Below are positions 1 through 7,757 of a DNA stretch of 38,630 nucleotides, piece after piece (the stretch's first letter is position 1; every line of letters begins with the position of its first letter). The position numbers and the translations under genes were made by a program. The notes beneath the pieces were generated by a model. The model was not told the DNA's origin. It ran no database searches and saw only the letters and a list, made by a program, of their open reading frames with translations. The stretch lies in NCBI GenBank assembly GCA_007694035.1, contig RECM01000117.1, positions 1 through 38,630 of the forward strand, read 5' to 3'. The stretch is from Balneolaceae bacterium (lineage in GTDB: Bacteria > Bacteroidota > Rhodothermia > Balneolales > Cyclonatronaceae).

Positions 1-1201
1 TGAGTTTCCAGTTCGACATCACATTTACCTTGTTCTCTTTGTGGAAATTGCTGTCCACATAGTCGAAGCGTTTGATGATGGGTCTGTTTTGATCAACCCA
101 TTCAAAGTAACGGAAAAAGTTGCGGTCAAACGACTTAAAGCTGGTCGAGTGGCCAACTGTAGTGATGCTCGATAAGCTCCTTTTCCCAAAATTTGCGTTT
201 CTGCCGATAGTAAAACCTATTGAGTGATCGGCCTGGGCCGTAGTTTCGACCGGCAGAAAATTATTGGCTAAAGAATGGGCCGCGTCAATCCTCAACTGAT
301 CATTCCGGGGCGAACTCTGTAACGTTCTTGAATCCGGAAACCCCGAAGGCAGCCTTCTGAAACCGTTATCAAAACCGAGAAAGTCGGTGCCCGAGCCATC
401 CGATTGCATATACTGACGGCCTGTTGTACCAAATCTGTACCCACCTCCGATGCTTACCCTCAGGTAATTGCTGGCTACTTCATCTACCGTAAACAGCTTG
501 ATAACGCCACCTGCAAAATCACCCGGCAGATCGGGCGAACCCGATTTAAATACCAGCAGCCGGTCGAGCGCCCCGCTCGATATAAGGTCGAACGAAAAGG
601 TGCGCTTGTCTACTTCCGTACTCGGTGCCATCACGTTATTGATCATCACATTATTGTAACGCTCGCTCAACCCCCTGATAATCACAAACCTGTTTTCACT
701 GATGGTTATCCCGGGTATTCTCTGCATCACCTGGGCCGCGTTATTATCCTGCGAGCGCGAAATTTGCTGGGCCGATACACCACTCACCACCTGCGAAAGA
801 TTCTGCACCTCGACCAGTACCGACTCAATAGTACTGGTAACCCGGTACGACACGACTGTTATATCATCCAGCTCCTGTGTACCCCTCTCCATCACAAGAT
901 CAATACTGATTCTTTCATTGTCGTTAACAACAACATCATTCATTGAAACAGCTTTATACCCGATGTAGGTAAATGTGAGGGTATATACACCCGGTGGCAC
1001 ATTACGAAGGATATACCTGCCATCGATATCTGTTGCCGTAACAAAATGGGTATCATCGATTTTCACATAGGCACCAATGATACTCTCTTTGTTCTCTTTA
1101 TCCAGTATTATACCGGATATTGTACCATTTCGGGCGCTTACTCCCGAAAACGAAACTGAGATAATGACTATGCTGAGAATTAAAATTACAAAAGGTTTCA
1201 T
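1..1201 (-). CDS. TonB-dependent receptor, N-terminal part (runs off window start)
   Basis: Reading the minus strand from an ATG at 1201 gives an uninterrupted frame of 400 residues to the window edge, so the C-terminal barrel is missing here. Residues 1-24 are a signal peptide. A carboxypeptidase-D regulatory-like beta-sandwich follows at about 27-105 (GTISGIILDKENKESIIGAY, then a DIDGRYIL strand). A TonB plug domain follows at about 125-240, with RIPGITISENRFVIIRGLSERY, NNVMAPSTEVDKRTFSFD and PDLPGDFAGGVIKL segments. This plug style belongs to large outer-membrane receptors that import ligands with TonB energy; the ligand cannot be read from the sequence. It is the third gene of a minus-strand operon behind two lipoproteins, 79 bp after the second. 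I am sure of the family but not of the substrate. Confidence 0.9.
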   Translation of the reverse strand, partial: MKPFVILILSIVIISVSFSGVSARNGTISGIILDKENKESIIGAYVKIDDTHFVTATDIDGRYILRNVPPGVYTLTFTYIGYKAVSMNDVVVNDNERISIDLVMERGTQELDDITVVSYRVTSTIESVLVEVQNLSQVVSGVSAQQISRSQDNNAAQVMQRIPGITISENRFVIIRGLSERYNNVMINNVMAPSTEVDKRTFSFDLISSGALDRLLVFKSGSPDLPGDFAGGVIKLFTVDEVASNYLRVSIGGGYRFGTTGRQYMQSDGSGTDFLGFDNGFRRLPSGFPDSRTLQSSPRNDQLRIDAAHSLANNFLPVETTAQADHSIGFTIGRNANFGKRSLSSITTVGHSTSFKSFDRNFFRYFEWVDQNRPIIKRFDYVDSNFHKENKVNVMSNWKL

Positions 1202-1280
1202 ATGGGTCCGGAATGATGATTTATAGTCGTTAATAATGGATTCCGTTAACTGGTGCTTGCCTGTGTCACGAAATCTGAAT

Positions 1281-1901
1281 TCACAATTCCGCATTTGATG
1301 TGGTTAATGCATGGTAAAAAACCTCTTTCGGATTCATCAACCTGCTTACCCAAACCCTTTCGTCCGTATCGAAGTACGTATCAGAATTCGGGAATTCGAT
1401 ATACTCTTCTTTGCCTGAATTTTCAGGGTAATAGGGTGAGAGGTCTTCATTATTGATCATTTTCATGAACAGCATCCCCCCTTTTTCAAAAAGATCTTTA
1501 TCCGGCATTCTCCACGTGCGAAAAAGCTCTTCATAGTGCGTGATTTCGCCGGATTCATTTACACTCATCCTGCCGCCAATACCGATACGGCGCACATGCA
1601 GGCTTGGGGCTATCCTGCTGGCCAGAAAGAATGTGAAACCGGTTGCATCATCGGTATGAAACAGGTCCAGCCGGTGATCCGATGCAATCGACCGGTAAGC
1701 TTCATCGAACCGGTCTTCCAGTTTATTCAGGTGATCTGCCTGCGGTGCCAGTTTTCCCATATACCGAATGATCTCATAGATGAATTTTTCCTGTTCTGCA
1801 TCATTCAGGCTGTTCAGGGCAGCGTATCTGTTTACATCTGCGTTATTACTGCATGCGAATGCAGCCAGTAGTAATAGGCACATTGCTAATCGTTTTAACA
1901 T
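1281..1901 (-). CDS. small lipoprotein of unknown function (206 aa)
   Basis: The protein starts with a short lipoprotein signal and lipobox (LLLLAAFAC, Cys near residue 17), followed by SNNAD, so it should be a lipid-anchored envelope protein. The rest is soluble, charged and mixed alpha/beta, with no domain that I recognise and no obvious catalytic motif. It lies between a beta-helix-like lipoprotein and a TonB-dependent receptor on the same strand, 112 bp after the former and 79 bp before the latter, so co-transcription and a role as accessory to the receptor are plausible inferences. The family is unknown to me. Confidence 0.8.
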   Translation of the reverse strand: MLKRLAMCLLLLAAFACSNNADVNRYAALNSLNDAEQEKFIYEIIRYMGKLAPQADHLNKLEDRFDEAYRSIASDHRLDLFHTDDATGFTFFLASRIAPSLHVRRIGIGGRMSVNESGEITHYEELFRTWRMPDKDLFEKGGMLFMKMINNEDLSPYYPENSGKEEYIEFPNSDTYFDTDERVWVSRLMNPKEVFYHALTTSNAEL

Positions 1902-1958
1902 GATCCGAATCGAACTCTCTTTTATTGGGTTTTAAAATGGGTGCAGGTAATTAAACCG

Positions 1959-1991
1959 AACAAGACCTGCCTTATAAGGTCAGGTCTTGTT
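1959..1991 (-). terminator. hairpin after the beta-helix lipoprotein gene
   Basis: An 11 bp perfect inverted repeat (AACAAGACCTG at 1959-1969 and its complement at 1981-1991) with an 11 nt loop starts 22 bp after the stop codon of the 470-aa lipoprotein gene. The trailing minus-strand sequence (CGGTTTAATT) has only a weak U-run. It could be a partial terminator or attenuator that reduces transcription into the two downstream genes, or a 3'-end stabiliser. Confidence 0.5.
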
Positions 1992-2013
1992 GTCCGGTAC
2001 AGATACTGTGCTT

Positions 2014-3426
2014 TTAATACTCGCGATTAACCGGATCAAATTCTGTCCAGCCGGCAGCCCAGTTTTCACTTCCGAATCCGCCTATAAAGGAAACCGACGT
2101 GTCGAAGAATCCTGCACGGTTGGTTTCACTGAATTTGGGATTGGCAAAAGACGCCCCGGATGTGAGTGTGCCTGAGGTTACACGGAAATCGGGATTACTG
2201 CCATAATTATCGGCCAGTCGTGAACCGTAGAACAGATCGGGGTTCAAGCCAAGTGCATTGTGAATGGTGTCGCCGAACGGACCCGGTACTACCGAATTGG
2301 AGGCTTCCCAGAAATCGCGTACCGCCTGTGCATCCACACCCGAACCGGCCAGAAATGCATTGCCTTCGGTGGCATATACCATAATGTTGTTTGCCAGTAC
2401 ACCCCTGCCGTCGAGATAATTCTGCAAAACGGATGGCTGGTTCATTCGAATTCCGCGGGGGAATCCGGTGAATACCGAATTGAAAATGGATACGGCAGTG
2501 CGCCTGCGAAGGTCGATGGCATGGGCGTAGTTTCCGTTTGATATAGTAGAACCACTTTTGATGGGGCCAATCACTGTGATGTTGGAAAATGCGCCTGTTG
2601 TATAGGGTTCCACATCGGTATCGTTCGGGCCGTTGTCGCATTCAAAAGCGTTCGACTGTGACTGATCTGCAAAACCGGGATACCTGATGACCAGACCGAA
2701 CTGTACATTTCCAGACCAGCCGTAATCGCAGTCAAAGTCATCGTCCCACATGGCATGAGAGATGAAGTATTTTCCGTTAACCGTGCCTCCAAACCATTCA
2801 AAGCCGTCATCGCCACCGAAGGATACCATATTGTATTCCATCACCGTGCCACGGCCAACGCCACCCATTGTAATTGAATTGGTTTCATTATTCGGCGAAA
2901 GTTCAATTCCCCCGAATTCCACACGTACAAACCGCAGTATTCCGGAGCTTTCATTGTCGAACTGGCTGCTTCCGGTTGTACCGAAATTTACTTCTGGTGT
3001 GATACCCTCAATGGCCGGATTTGGCTGGTTTACATTGGCGCGGCCAAGAATTACGAGGCCTCCCCAGTCGCCACGGTCGCGTACGCCGGGTTCCTGGGCT
3101 GAAGTAAATACGATCGGTTTCTCCCTGGTACCATCGGCAATTATCTGTCCGCCCTTATCGATCACCAGAGTTGCACGCGTGCGTTTATCGCCGAAAATTA
3201 CAGTTCCCGGCTCAATCGTGAGTACCTGACCGTCGCGTACAAAAACCTGGCCCTTGAGCAGGTATTTTTTATCGGCAGTCAGTGTTTGTGTTGAAAGGTT
3301 TCCGGTCAGTTCGATAAATGCGGAGGGATCTTCATCATCGTTGGAACCGGTGGAGTTATCACTGCATGATATGACTGTAATAGCCAAAAGCAGATATAGC
3401 GCCGGGAATAGTACGTTGGATTTCAT
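2014..3426 (-). CDS. exported lipoprotein with right-handed beta-helix-like repeats (470 aa)
   Basis: Residues 1-21 form a lipoprotein signal ending in ITVISC, followed by an acidic SDNSTGSNDDEDP linker, so the mature protein is probably anchored at the cell surface. The body has the pattern EPGTVIFG, LVIDKGGQIIADGT, KPIVFTS and RGDWGGLVILGRA, followed by many short Gly/Asn-rich strands. This is typical of a Bacteroidota lipoprotein family that looks like a parallel beta-helix, often encoded beside TonB-dependent receptors of the RGLSERYN plug type. The C-terminus (FIGGFGSENWAAGWTEFDP) is a recurrent end of that family. No catalytic residues can be assigned. As first gene of the operon with the 206-aa lipoprotein and the receptor, it may bind the ligand at the surface; that is inference. 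Confidence 0.82.
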   Translation of the reverse strand: MKSNVLFPALYLLLAITVISCSDNSTGSNDDEDPSAFIELTGNLSTQTLTADKKYLLKGQVFVRDGQVLTIEPGTVIFGDKRTRATLVIDKGGQIIADGTREKPIVFTSAQEPGVRDRGDWGGLVILGRANVNQPNPAIEGITPEVNFGTTGSSQFDNESSGILRFVRVEFGGIELSPNNETNSITMGGVGRGTVMEYNMVSFGGDDGFEWFGGTVNGKYFISHAMWDDDFDCDYGWSGNVQFGLVIRYPGFADQSQSNAFECDNGPNDTDVEPYTTGAFSNITVIGPIKSGSTISNGNYAHAIDLRRRTAVSIFNSVFTGFPRGIRMNQPSVLQNYLDGRGVLANNIMVYATEGNAFLAGSGVDAQAVRDFWEASNSVVPGPFGDTIHNALGLNPDLFYGSRLADNYGSNPDFRVTSGTLTSGASFANPKFSETNRAGFFDTSVSFIGGFGSENWAAGWTEFDPVNREY

Positions 3427-3498
3427 ATGTAATGTTGAGTTGGAGATTTTAATGGATTGCTGGTTACTGCAATCACTAAGTCTCGCTTCAGCATTACC

Positions 3499-3511
3499 GG
3501 AATGTTATTCC
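3499..3511. promoter_or_regulatory. 13 bp palindrome upstream of the lipoprotein/receptor operon
   Basis: GGAATGTTATTCC is a perfect 5+3+5 dyad, 73-85 bp upstream of the minus-strand ATG at 3426, in the promoter region. It could be a regulator binding site. A related dyad with a longer spacer lies upstream of the ECF sigma gene (37997-38017). No clean TAnnTTTG element was found here, so this is only a candidate operator. Confidence 0.25.
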
Positions 3512-3667
3512 CATATTAAATAATTGTGTCCGGATTCAATTTGCTATCCTCCTGTGTTTTAACAGGGTGGCCTGACACGTCTTAATCATTAGACTTCATT
3601 AATAATAGTAATCTCAGGGACCTTTTCAGGCATTGGAGCGTATTTACCATATAAACAATAAAATGTC

Positions 3668-3763
3668 ATGGAAAATATCTTCGCCTGGATCATATTGGCA
3701 GTGGCCATAATCATGTTCAACATAACTACGGAAGTCTGGAAGGACTATCTGAAGAACGGTTGA
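3668..3763 (+). CDS. tiny single-span membrane protein (31 aa), paralogue of the one at 6319
   Basis: An ATG at 3668 opens a 31-codon frame ending in TGA at 3761. The protein begins MENIFAWIIL, has one hydrophobic span (about residues 4-19), and ends in a hydrophilic tail with EVWKDYLKNG. It aligns without gaps to the 33-aa protein at 6319-6420: Met1, Ile4, Trp7, Ile9, Leu10, Ile14, Met16, Ile19, Glu22, Trp24 and Lys25 are identical, and Glu/Asp at 2 and Asp/Glu at 26 are conservative. Two independently placed copies with the same charge and Trp pattern argue for real coding. No Shine-Dalgarno is visible, which is normal for this phylum. Function is unknown; it would be an inner-membrane peptide. 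Confidence 0.6.
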   Translation: MENIFAWIILAVAIIMFNITTEVWKDYLKNG

Positions 3764-3818
3764 CCGGCCCGGGGGTGTGCCATACACACAGATGCACCTG
3801 ATTTCCGCGAACGGAAAA

Positions 3819-4082
3819 GGCCATCTCACCCATATCTTGCCATCCATCAGATGGACACATGGGGCGTATTCGAGCCATCTGAATGCCTATTTCACCCCTA
3901 TTCTGCCATCCATCAGCCGGTCTCATGGAGCGTTATCGGCCCATCTGATAAGGCATCTCACCCCTGTTTTGCTATCCATTAGCCGGTCACATGGAGCGTT
4001 ATCGAGCCATCTGACAGGCCATCTCACTCATACCCTGCCATCGATCAGATGGACACATGGGTCGTTATTCAGCCATGCGTCA
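3819..4082. repeat. four tandem 66 bp repeats
   Basis: Four consecutive units start at 3819, 3885, 3951 and 4017, all exactly 66 bp with no indels. Units 1 and 4 share the block CATCAGATGGACACATGGG; units 2 and 3 instead share AGCCGGTC(T/A)CATGGAGCG, so the array has an A-B-B-A order. Because 66 is a multiple of three, one plus-strand frame stays open through the whole array (22-residue units such as GHLTHILPSIRWTHG). That frame runs antisense into the S9 peptidase gene and has no homology that I know, so I do not call it a gene. A small hairpin (TTTCCG CGAA CGGAAA, 3802-3817) precedes the array. This fills the 323 bp gap between the tiny gene and the peptidase stop. Confidence 0.85.
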
Positions 4083-4086
4083 TGTT

Positions 4087-6135
4087 TTATTCACCCAGAT
4101 ACCTCTCCAGCCAGTCGTGTACCTCCCTGAACCAGTAAATGGAGTTCTGGGGCGATAAAATCCAGTGGTTTTCGTTCGGGAAATAGACCAGCCGTGCATC
4201 CAGCCCCATGCCTTTGTACACACCGTAAACCTCAAGCCCCTGGGTAACAGGTACCCGGTAATCGAGTTCGCCGTGGATGACGAGCATTGGGGTTTTAAAG
4301 TTTTCGGCATGCAGGGCCGGGTTCCACCGCTGCATCGATTCCAGGCCATCCCAGGGTGCCCCTGAATAGGCCGCTACCCTGTGGTAGGTACCATCGGAGG
4401 CAAACTGCCCCATGATATTGTACACACCTGCGTGGTTTATCAATGCGGCATAGCGGTCGGTATGTCCGGCTATCCAGCTTACCATGTATCCGCCGTAGCT
4501 ACCGCCGGCCGCCGCCATTCTGGTTTCATCAATATACCCGCGGCCGATCATATAATCGGTGGCATTCATAATATCGATATACGGCTTTTCGGAATGAGCA
4601 CCATGAATCGATTCTGTAAACGCCTGGCCAAAGCTGGTCGACCCGTGAAAATTGGGCAGAATGGTCACATAGCCGGGAGCGGCAAACAGATGGGCGTTCC
4701 ACCTGAAATGGAAGCTGTCGCCGAAAATGCCATGCGGACCGCCGTGTATTTTCACCACCATCGGCCATTTTTTCTCCGGATCGAAATCAGGCGGATATAC
4801 AATGTACATCTGAATATCGGCCCCCTCAGCGCCGGTATAGGTCACATTTTCGACCTTCCCGAATTTCAGCGACGCCAGCCTTTCGTCGTTCAGCCTTGTC
4901 AGTTTTTTGAGGTCCCGGCCATTCCGGCGGATCGTATAGAGTTCAGGCGGGTTTGAAAAATTGGTATGGGTAAATACAAGTCTGTTGCCGGCAGCAACAC
5001 TTACATTGCTGTTTGTGCCGCCTTTATGAATCGTTCGCACCTCACCACCTGCTGATGGCATTGCGAACAAAGGTTGCGCCCCGTCTTGTTCGGAGTGGAA
5101 GAAAATGGTGCGCCCATCTTCCGACCATATCCATTGAGAAAAACTCAGATCAATATCTTCCGTTAGCACGTTGCGCTCGCCTGTGTCACGATTGTAACGG
5201 ACCATGCGAACATTATCGGCATAGAAGTCGGTCCTGGTCTGTTTACCGTACATAATGTACCGGCCATCGGGGCTGTAAACCGGATTCTGATCGTTGGCAG
5301 GATTGTGTGCGGTGATGTTCCTGATATCCCCTGAACCATCCGTTTTAAGAAGCCAGATATCGTAGTTCAGGTATTCATACGGTGGTTCGTTGCTGTTTGC
5401 CGAGACCGCTATTTCGGTGCCGTCAGGCGAAATATCGTAACCGGGTGCACCCATCATGGCGAAATACCGTTGTGAACCGGGCATGAGGTCTGTTACCTTG
5501 CCCGACCCGATATCCACGGAGAATAACCGGGGGTACATGACATCGGTGAGCCAGCGGTCCCAGAAACGGTATGTCCGGTTCTCGGTTACCTTCGCCGTTA
5601 CCTTACTGTCGTTTCTCTCTTTCAGAATCGATTCAAGTTTGTCGAAATCACCGTTATAATCCGGGTAAATAGTGGCAGAGAAAGCAATTCTTTGCCCATC
5701 GGGAAACCATTTTGGTGCTGAAACTGCTACCGGAAGGCTGGTAATTTTACTCGCTTCACCACCTTCGGCCGATACAATGTACAATTGTGCCGGACCGTTG
5801 TGCCTTCTTGATGTGAATGCTATCGTCTTACCGTCGGGGCTCCATACCGGAGACGAATCACTGTTTCCCCTTGTAAACCGCCTTGCCGTTCCTCCCTCAG
5901 CGGAAATCAGGTAAATATTGGTCTCAGATGAATTTTTCACGATATCATATTCCGTAACCGTAAAGGCAACCGTTCTGCCATCCGGCGAGACTGCCGGCGA
6001 GCCGGGCCGGTTCATCTCCCAAAGGTCGACAGCTGTAATAGCACGTGTTTCTGCCTGCGTGTTTTGTGCGTAAACAGGCGTGCTTATTACAGCCAGAAGC
6101 AAAAGAATCACAAAATATTTTACCGGGTTTTTCAT
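4087..6135 (-). CDS. exported S9 family (DPP5-like / acylaminoacyl) serine peptidase
   Basis: The ATG at 6135 gives a 682-aa protein with a signal peptide of about 24 residues ending PVYAQ. An upstream in-frame ATG at 6294 would bury this signal, so I reject it. Residues about 35-410 contain beta-propeller repeats of the PD40 type (SPDGRTVAF, SPDGKTIAF, SPDGRYIMYG). The C-terminal alpha/beta-hydrolase has the nucleophile motif GGSYGGYM with Ser546, Asp625 in HGELDYRVP and His657 in NENHW, which is a complete triad. Family S9 peptidases of this kind release short peptides in the periplasm. The gene stands alone on the minus strand; two tiny membrane protein genes flank it on the plus strand. 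Confidence 0.93.
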   Translation of the reverse strand: MKNPVKYFVILLLLAVISTPVYAQNTQAETRAITAVDLWEMNRPGSPAVSPDGRTVAFTVTEYDIVKNSSETNIYLISAEGGTARRFTRGNSDSSPVWSPDGKTIAFTSRRHNGPAQLYIVSAEGGEASKITSLPVAVSAPKWFPDGQRIAFSATIYPDYNGDFDKLESILKERNDSKVTAKVTENRTYRFWDRWLTDVMYPRLFSVDIGSGKVTDLMPGSQRYFAMMGAPGYDISPDGTEIAVSANSNEPPYEYLNYDIWLLKTDGSGDIRNITAHNPANDQNPVYSPDGRYIMYGKQTRTDFYADNVRMVRYNRDTGERNVLTEDIDLSFSQWIWSEDGRTIFFHSEQDGAQPLFAMPSAGGEVRTIHKGGTNSNVSVAAGNRLVFTHTNFSNPPELYTIRRNGRDLKKLTRLNDERLASLKFGKVENVTYTGAEGADIQMYIVYPPDFDPEKKWPMVVKIHGGPHGIFGDSFHFRWNAHLFAAPGYVTILPNFHGSTSFGQAFTESIHGAHSEKPYIDIMNATDYMIGRGYIDETRMAAAGGSYGGYMVSWIAGHTDRYAALINHAGVYNIMGQFASDGTYHRVAAYSGAPWDGLESMQRWNPALHAENFKTPMLVIHGELDYRVPVTQGLEVYGVYKGMGLDARLVYFPNENHWILSPQNSIYWFREVHDWLERYLGE

Positions 6136-6180
6136 ATGATTAAAATTAGACTTTTCCATTATCTGGTGAAATTTGGGGCA

Positions 6181-6188
6181 TATTTTTG
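6181..6188 (+). promoter_or_regulatory. possible -7 element for the tiny gene at 6319
   Basis: TATTTTTG matches the Bacteroidota -7 consensus TAnnTTTG exactly, but no TTG lies 19-21 bp upstream and the leader would be about 125 nt. A 10 bp palindrome TAACCGGTTA (6262-6271) lies between it and the gene. Only a weak candidate. Confidence 0.25.
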
Positions 6189-6318
6189 ATGCATAATTAA
6201 TGTAGCTAAAGCCGTACTTATCTGCCCCGGAATTTTTTTTACGAATATTATTAGAACTTTTTAACCGGTTAGAGGTATACAGGTCTAACAACAAACATCA
6301 ATTGACAGGAAGACTATT

Positions 6319-6420
6319 ATGGATTCAATAGCTATTTGGTTTATTCTTTCGACTTTCATAGTAATGGTCAGCATCATTGCGGAAGCCTGGAAAGAACACA
6401 GAAATACTGAAGAGAGCTAG
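6319..6420 (+). CDS. tiny single-span membrane protein (33 aa), paralogue of the one at 3668
   Basis: ATG at 6319 and TAG at 6418 enclose 33 codons. The product starts MDSIAIWFIL, has a hydrophobic span at about 4-20, and then a charged tail EAWKEHRNTEES. It aligns without gaps to the 31-aa product at 3668 (11 of 27 aligned positions identical, including both Trp and the Glu-x-Trp-Lys motif). The gene is followed after 17 bp by a strong intrinsic terminator and divergently faces the S9 peptidase gene, so it is probably a monocistronic transcript. Function is unknown. It could be a small regulator or subunit of a membrane complex; the sequence alone does not say. Confidence 0.65.
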   Translation: MDSIAIWFILSTFIVMVSIIAEAWKEHRNTEES

Positions 6421-6437
6421 AGCGTATAGGTAACAGA

Positions 6438-6461
6438 CCCCGGCATACCGGGGTTTTTTTT
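6438..6461 (+). terminator. intrinsic terminator after the tiny gene
   Basis: CCCCGG-CATA-CCGGGG forms a 6 bp GC-rich stem with a tetraloop (6438-6453), followed directly by eight T residues. It is the clearest rho-independent terminator in the window and supports the 33-aa gene being transcribed. Confidence 0.9.
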
Positions 6462-6621
6462 CGATGCCCGGCAATTGACCGGGAAAAACAATTTCACAAT
6501 ACATGAGAGTAACAAATGCTGGTACTGCCGACAGATTAATTCAGATAATCTGCCGCTGAATGCCTGCCACTCAAACAGTATCGTTATTTCAAAATAATAA
6601 GGTGGCTTTTAGGTCCCATCT

Positions 6622-7326
6622 ATGAAATATACTTACATATACAATCTGAATGATGGTACCGAACAGTCATTTGAGATCAATCTGGAACCAGATACTCTCA
6701 AACTGATCAGCAGGCCACATGATGATTTGCCAGAGTGGACCAGGCTTGATCACATGCAGTGCAGTAACTGTCCTCTCAGGATAGAAGACCAGCCACACTG
6801 CCCGGTTGCAGCTAATATTGTGGATATTGCCGACTTCTTCAAAAACCGGCATTCATACGACGATGTGCAGGTGACCGTTGTAACGGAGTCGCGCACCTAC
6901 TCAAAAAAGACCTCCCTCCAGAACGGGATCAGTTCCCTGATGGGCCTTTATATGGTTACCAGCGGCTGCCCTGTTATGGACAAACTCCGGCCACTGGTGC
7001 ATACTCATCTGCCTTTTGCCAGCCTTGAAGAAAGCATGTTCAGGATTGTATCCATGTACCTGCTTGCCCAGTACTACCGCTTCAGAAAAGGAGACAACCC
7101 CGATTGGGAGCTTCACGGCCTGAGCGACCTTTTCGAAGACATAAGCACCGTGAACAGAGCCTTTGCCAACCGGCTGCTTTCGATTGTGAGCAAGGATGCA
7201 AACCTGAATGCGCTTATTATTCTCAACTGTGTTGCTGATATGGGAAAAATGGCCTTTGAAAGCGAAGACATGGATGAACTGGAATACCTGTTCAGCGCTC
7301 ACATGAACCCGAAAATTACGGTATAA
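6622..7326 (+). CDS. conserved-looking protein of unknown function with Cys motif (234 aa)
   Basis: I do not recognise an established function. The N-terminal 45 residues form a beta-rich part (MKYTYIYNLNDGTEQSFEIN). A Cys cluster C47-x2-C50-x9-C60 (CSNCPLRIEDQPHC) follows, then a segment with C116 in TSGCPVMDKLRP and His127/His129 in VHTHLPF, and a helical C-terminal half. Four Cys and two His could bind a metal or FeS cluster; this is inference from spacing. No signal peptide or membrane span is seen, so it is cytoplasmic. It lies alone, after a terminator and before a repeat block. It could equally be a structural or sensory protein. Confidence 0.8.
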   Translation: MKYTYIYNLNDGTEQSFEINLEPDTLKLISRPHDDLPEWTRLDHMQCSNCPLRIEDQPHCPVAANIVDIADFFKNRHSYDDVQVTVVTESRTYSKKTSLQNGISSLMGLYMVTSGCPVMDKLRPLVHTHLPFASLEESMFRIVSMYLLAQYYRFRKGDNPDWELHGLSDLFEDISTVNRAFANRLLSIVSKDANLNALIILNCVADMGKMAFESEDMDELEYLFSAHMNPKITV

Positions 7327-7350
7327 TACCAGTGTTATGTCGTGCGATTC

Positions 7351-7369
7351 ATAAGTCGTACCGACTTAT
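7351..7369. repeat. short hairpin at start of the repeat block
   Basis: ATAAGTCG-TAC-CGACTTAT is a perfect 8 bp stem 25 bp after the stop of the 234-aa gene. It shares sequence (GATTCATAAG..CG, CGACTTATCGAT) with the larger element that begins 30 bp further on. It may serve as a 3' end structure for the upstream gene. Confidence 0.5.
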
Positions 7370-7385
7370 CGATCTCCCCCAATCA

Positions 7386-7705
7386 CATCGAATATCGCCC
7401 GGTCGCTACGTCTCATGAATCGTATATCAAAGAGACGCGATCCCGGCCAAATCCTTATTCATTTGATTTGGCGATTCATAAGACGTAACGACGTACCGAC
7501 TTATCGATTTATTCAAAATTCCACCGCCGATTGTTGTGCAGTGCGCCGCACTGCACACATACTTCGACTTCATTTCGTGCTGCGCCCGAAATTGCGCCCT
7601 TCGACTCCGCCCTTCGTCTCCACTCCGCTGCGTACTTCGACTCCGGCTTCGCTATGCTCAGCCTGCGCTCAGTACATGCTCAGGCCATGCTCAGTATGAC
7701 GAAGC
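7386..7705 (+). repeat. dispersed ~310 bp repeat, copy A
   Basis: This stretch is repeated in inverted orientation at 22340-22660. Its first part is a MITE-like hairpin: 21 bp arms at 7402-7422 and 7472-7492 (19 of 21 match) around a 49 bp core that also contains ATCAAA/TTTGAT. The second part is rich in the words TTCGACTTC, GACTCCGC and GCTCAG that make up short repeats common between Bacteroidota genes. It separates two convergent genes. The open frames across it are not convincing genes. No transposase is present, so if mobile it would depend on a partner elsewhere. Confidence 0.8.
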
Positions 7706-7725
7706 AAAACACTTCGCGGTTCAGT

Positions 7726-7757
7726 TGTTCAACTGTTCAACTGTTCAACTATTCACT
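7726..7757. repeat. octamer tandem repeat overlapping the rluA-family stop codon
   Basis: Three perfect TGTTCAAC units (7726-7749) and a partial fourth unit form an array. The minus-strand stop codon of the pseudouridine synthase gene (TGA, 7753-7755) lies inside the last unit. Similar octamers border ribE and lptD. Confidence 0.8.

Noticed and set aside
404-946. 180-codon plus-strand frame opposite the TonB receptor
   Set aside because: It is a shadow of the receptor gene; the minus-strand frame has signal peptide, regulatory-like and plug domains in order.
3777-4130. Open plus-strand frame of 117 codons across the 66 bp repeats
   Set aside because: It exists because the 66 bp units are multiples of three; it runs antisense into the S9 peptidase gene and the His/Ser-rich sequence matches no family that I know. 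Kept only as a repeat.
6136-6294. 53-residue extension of the S9 peptidase start
   Set aside because: It would place a charged segment before a clear signal peptide; the ATG at 6135 fits an exported enzyme.
7327-7752. CRISPR array
   Set aside because: The repeats are adjacent or dispersed without unique spacers of constant length, and no cas genes are present.
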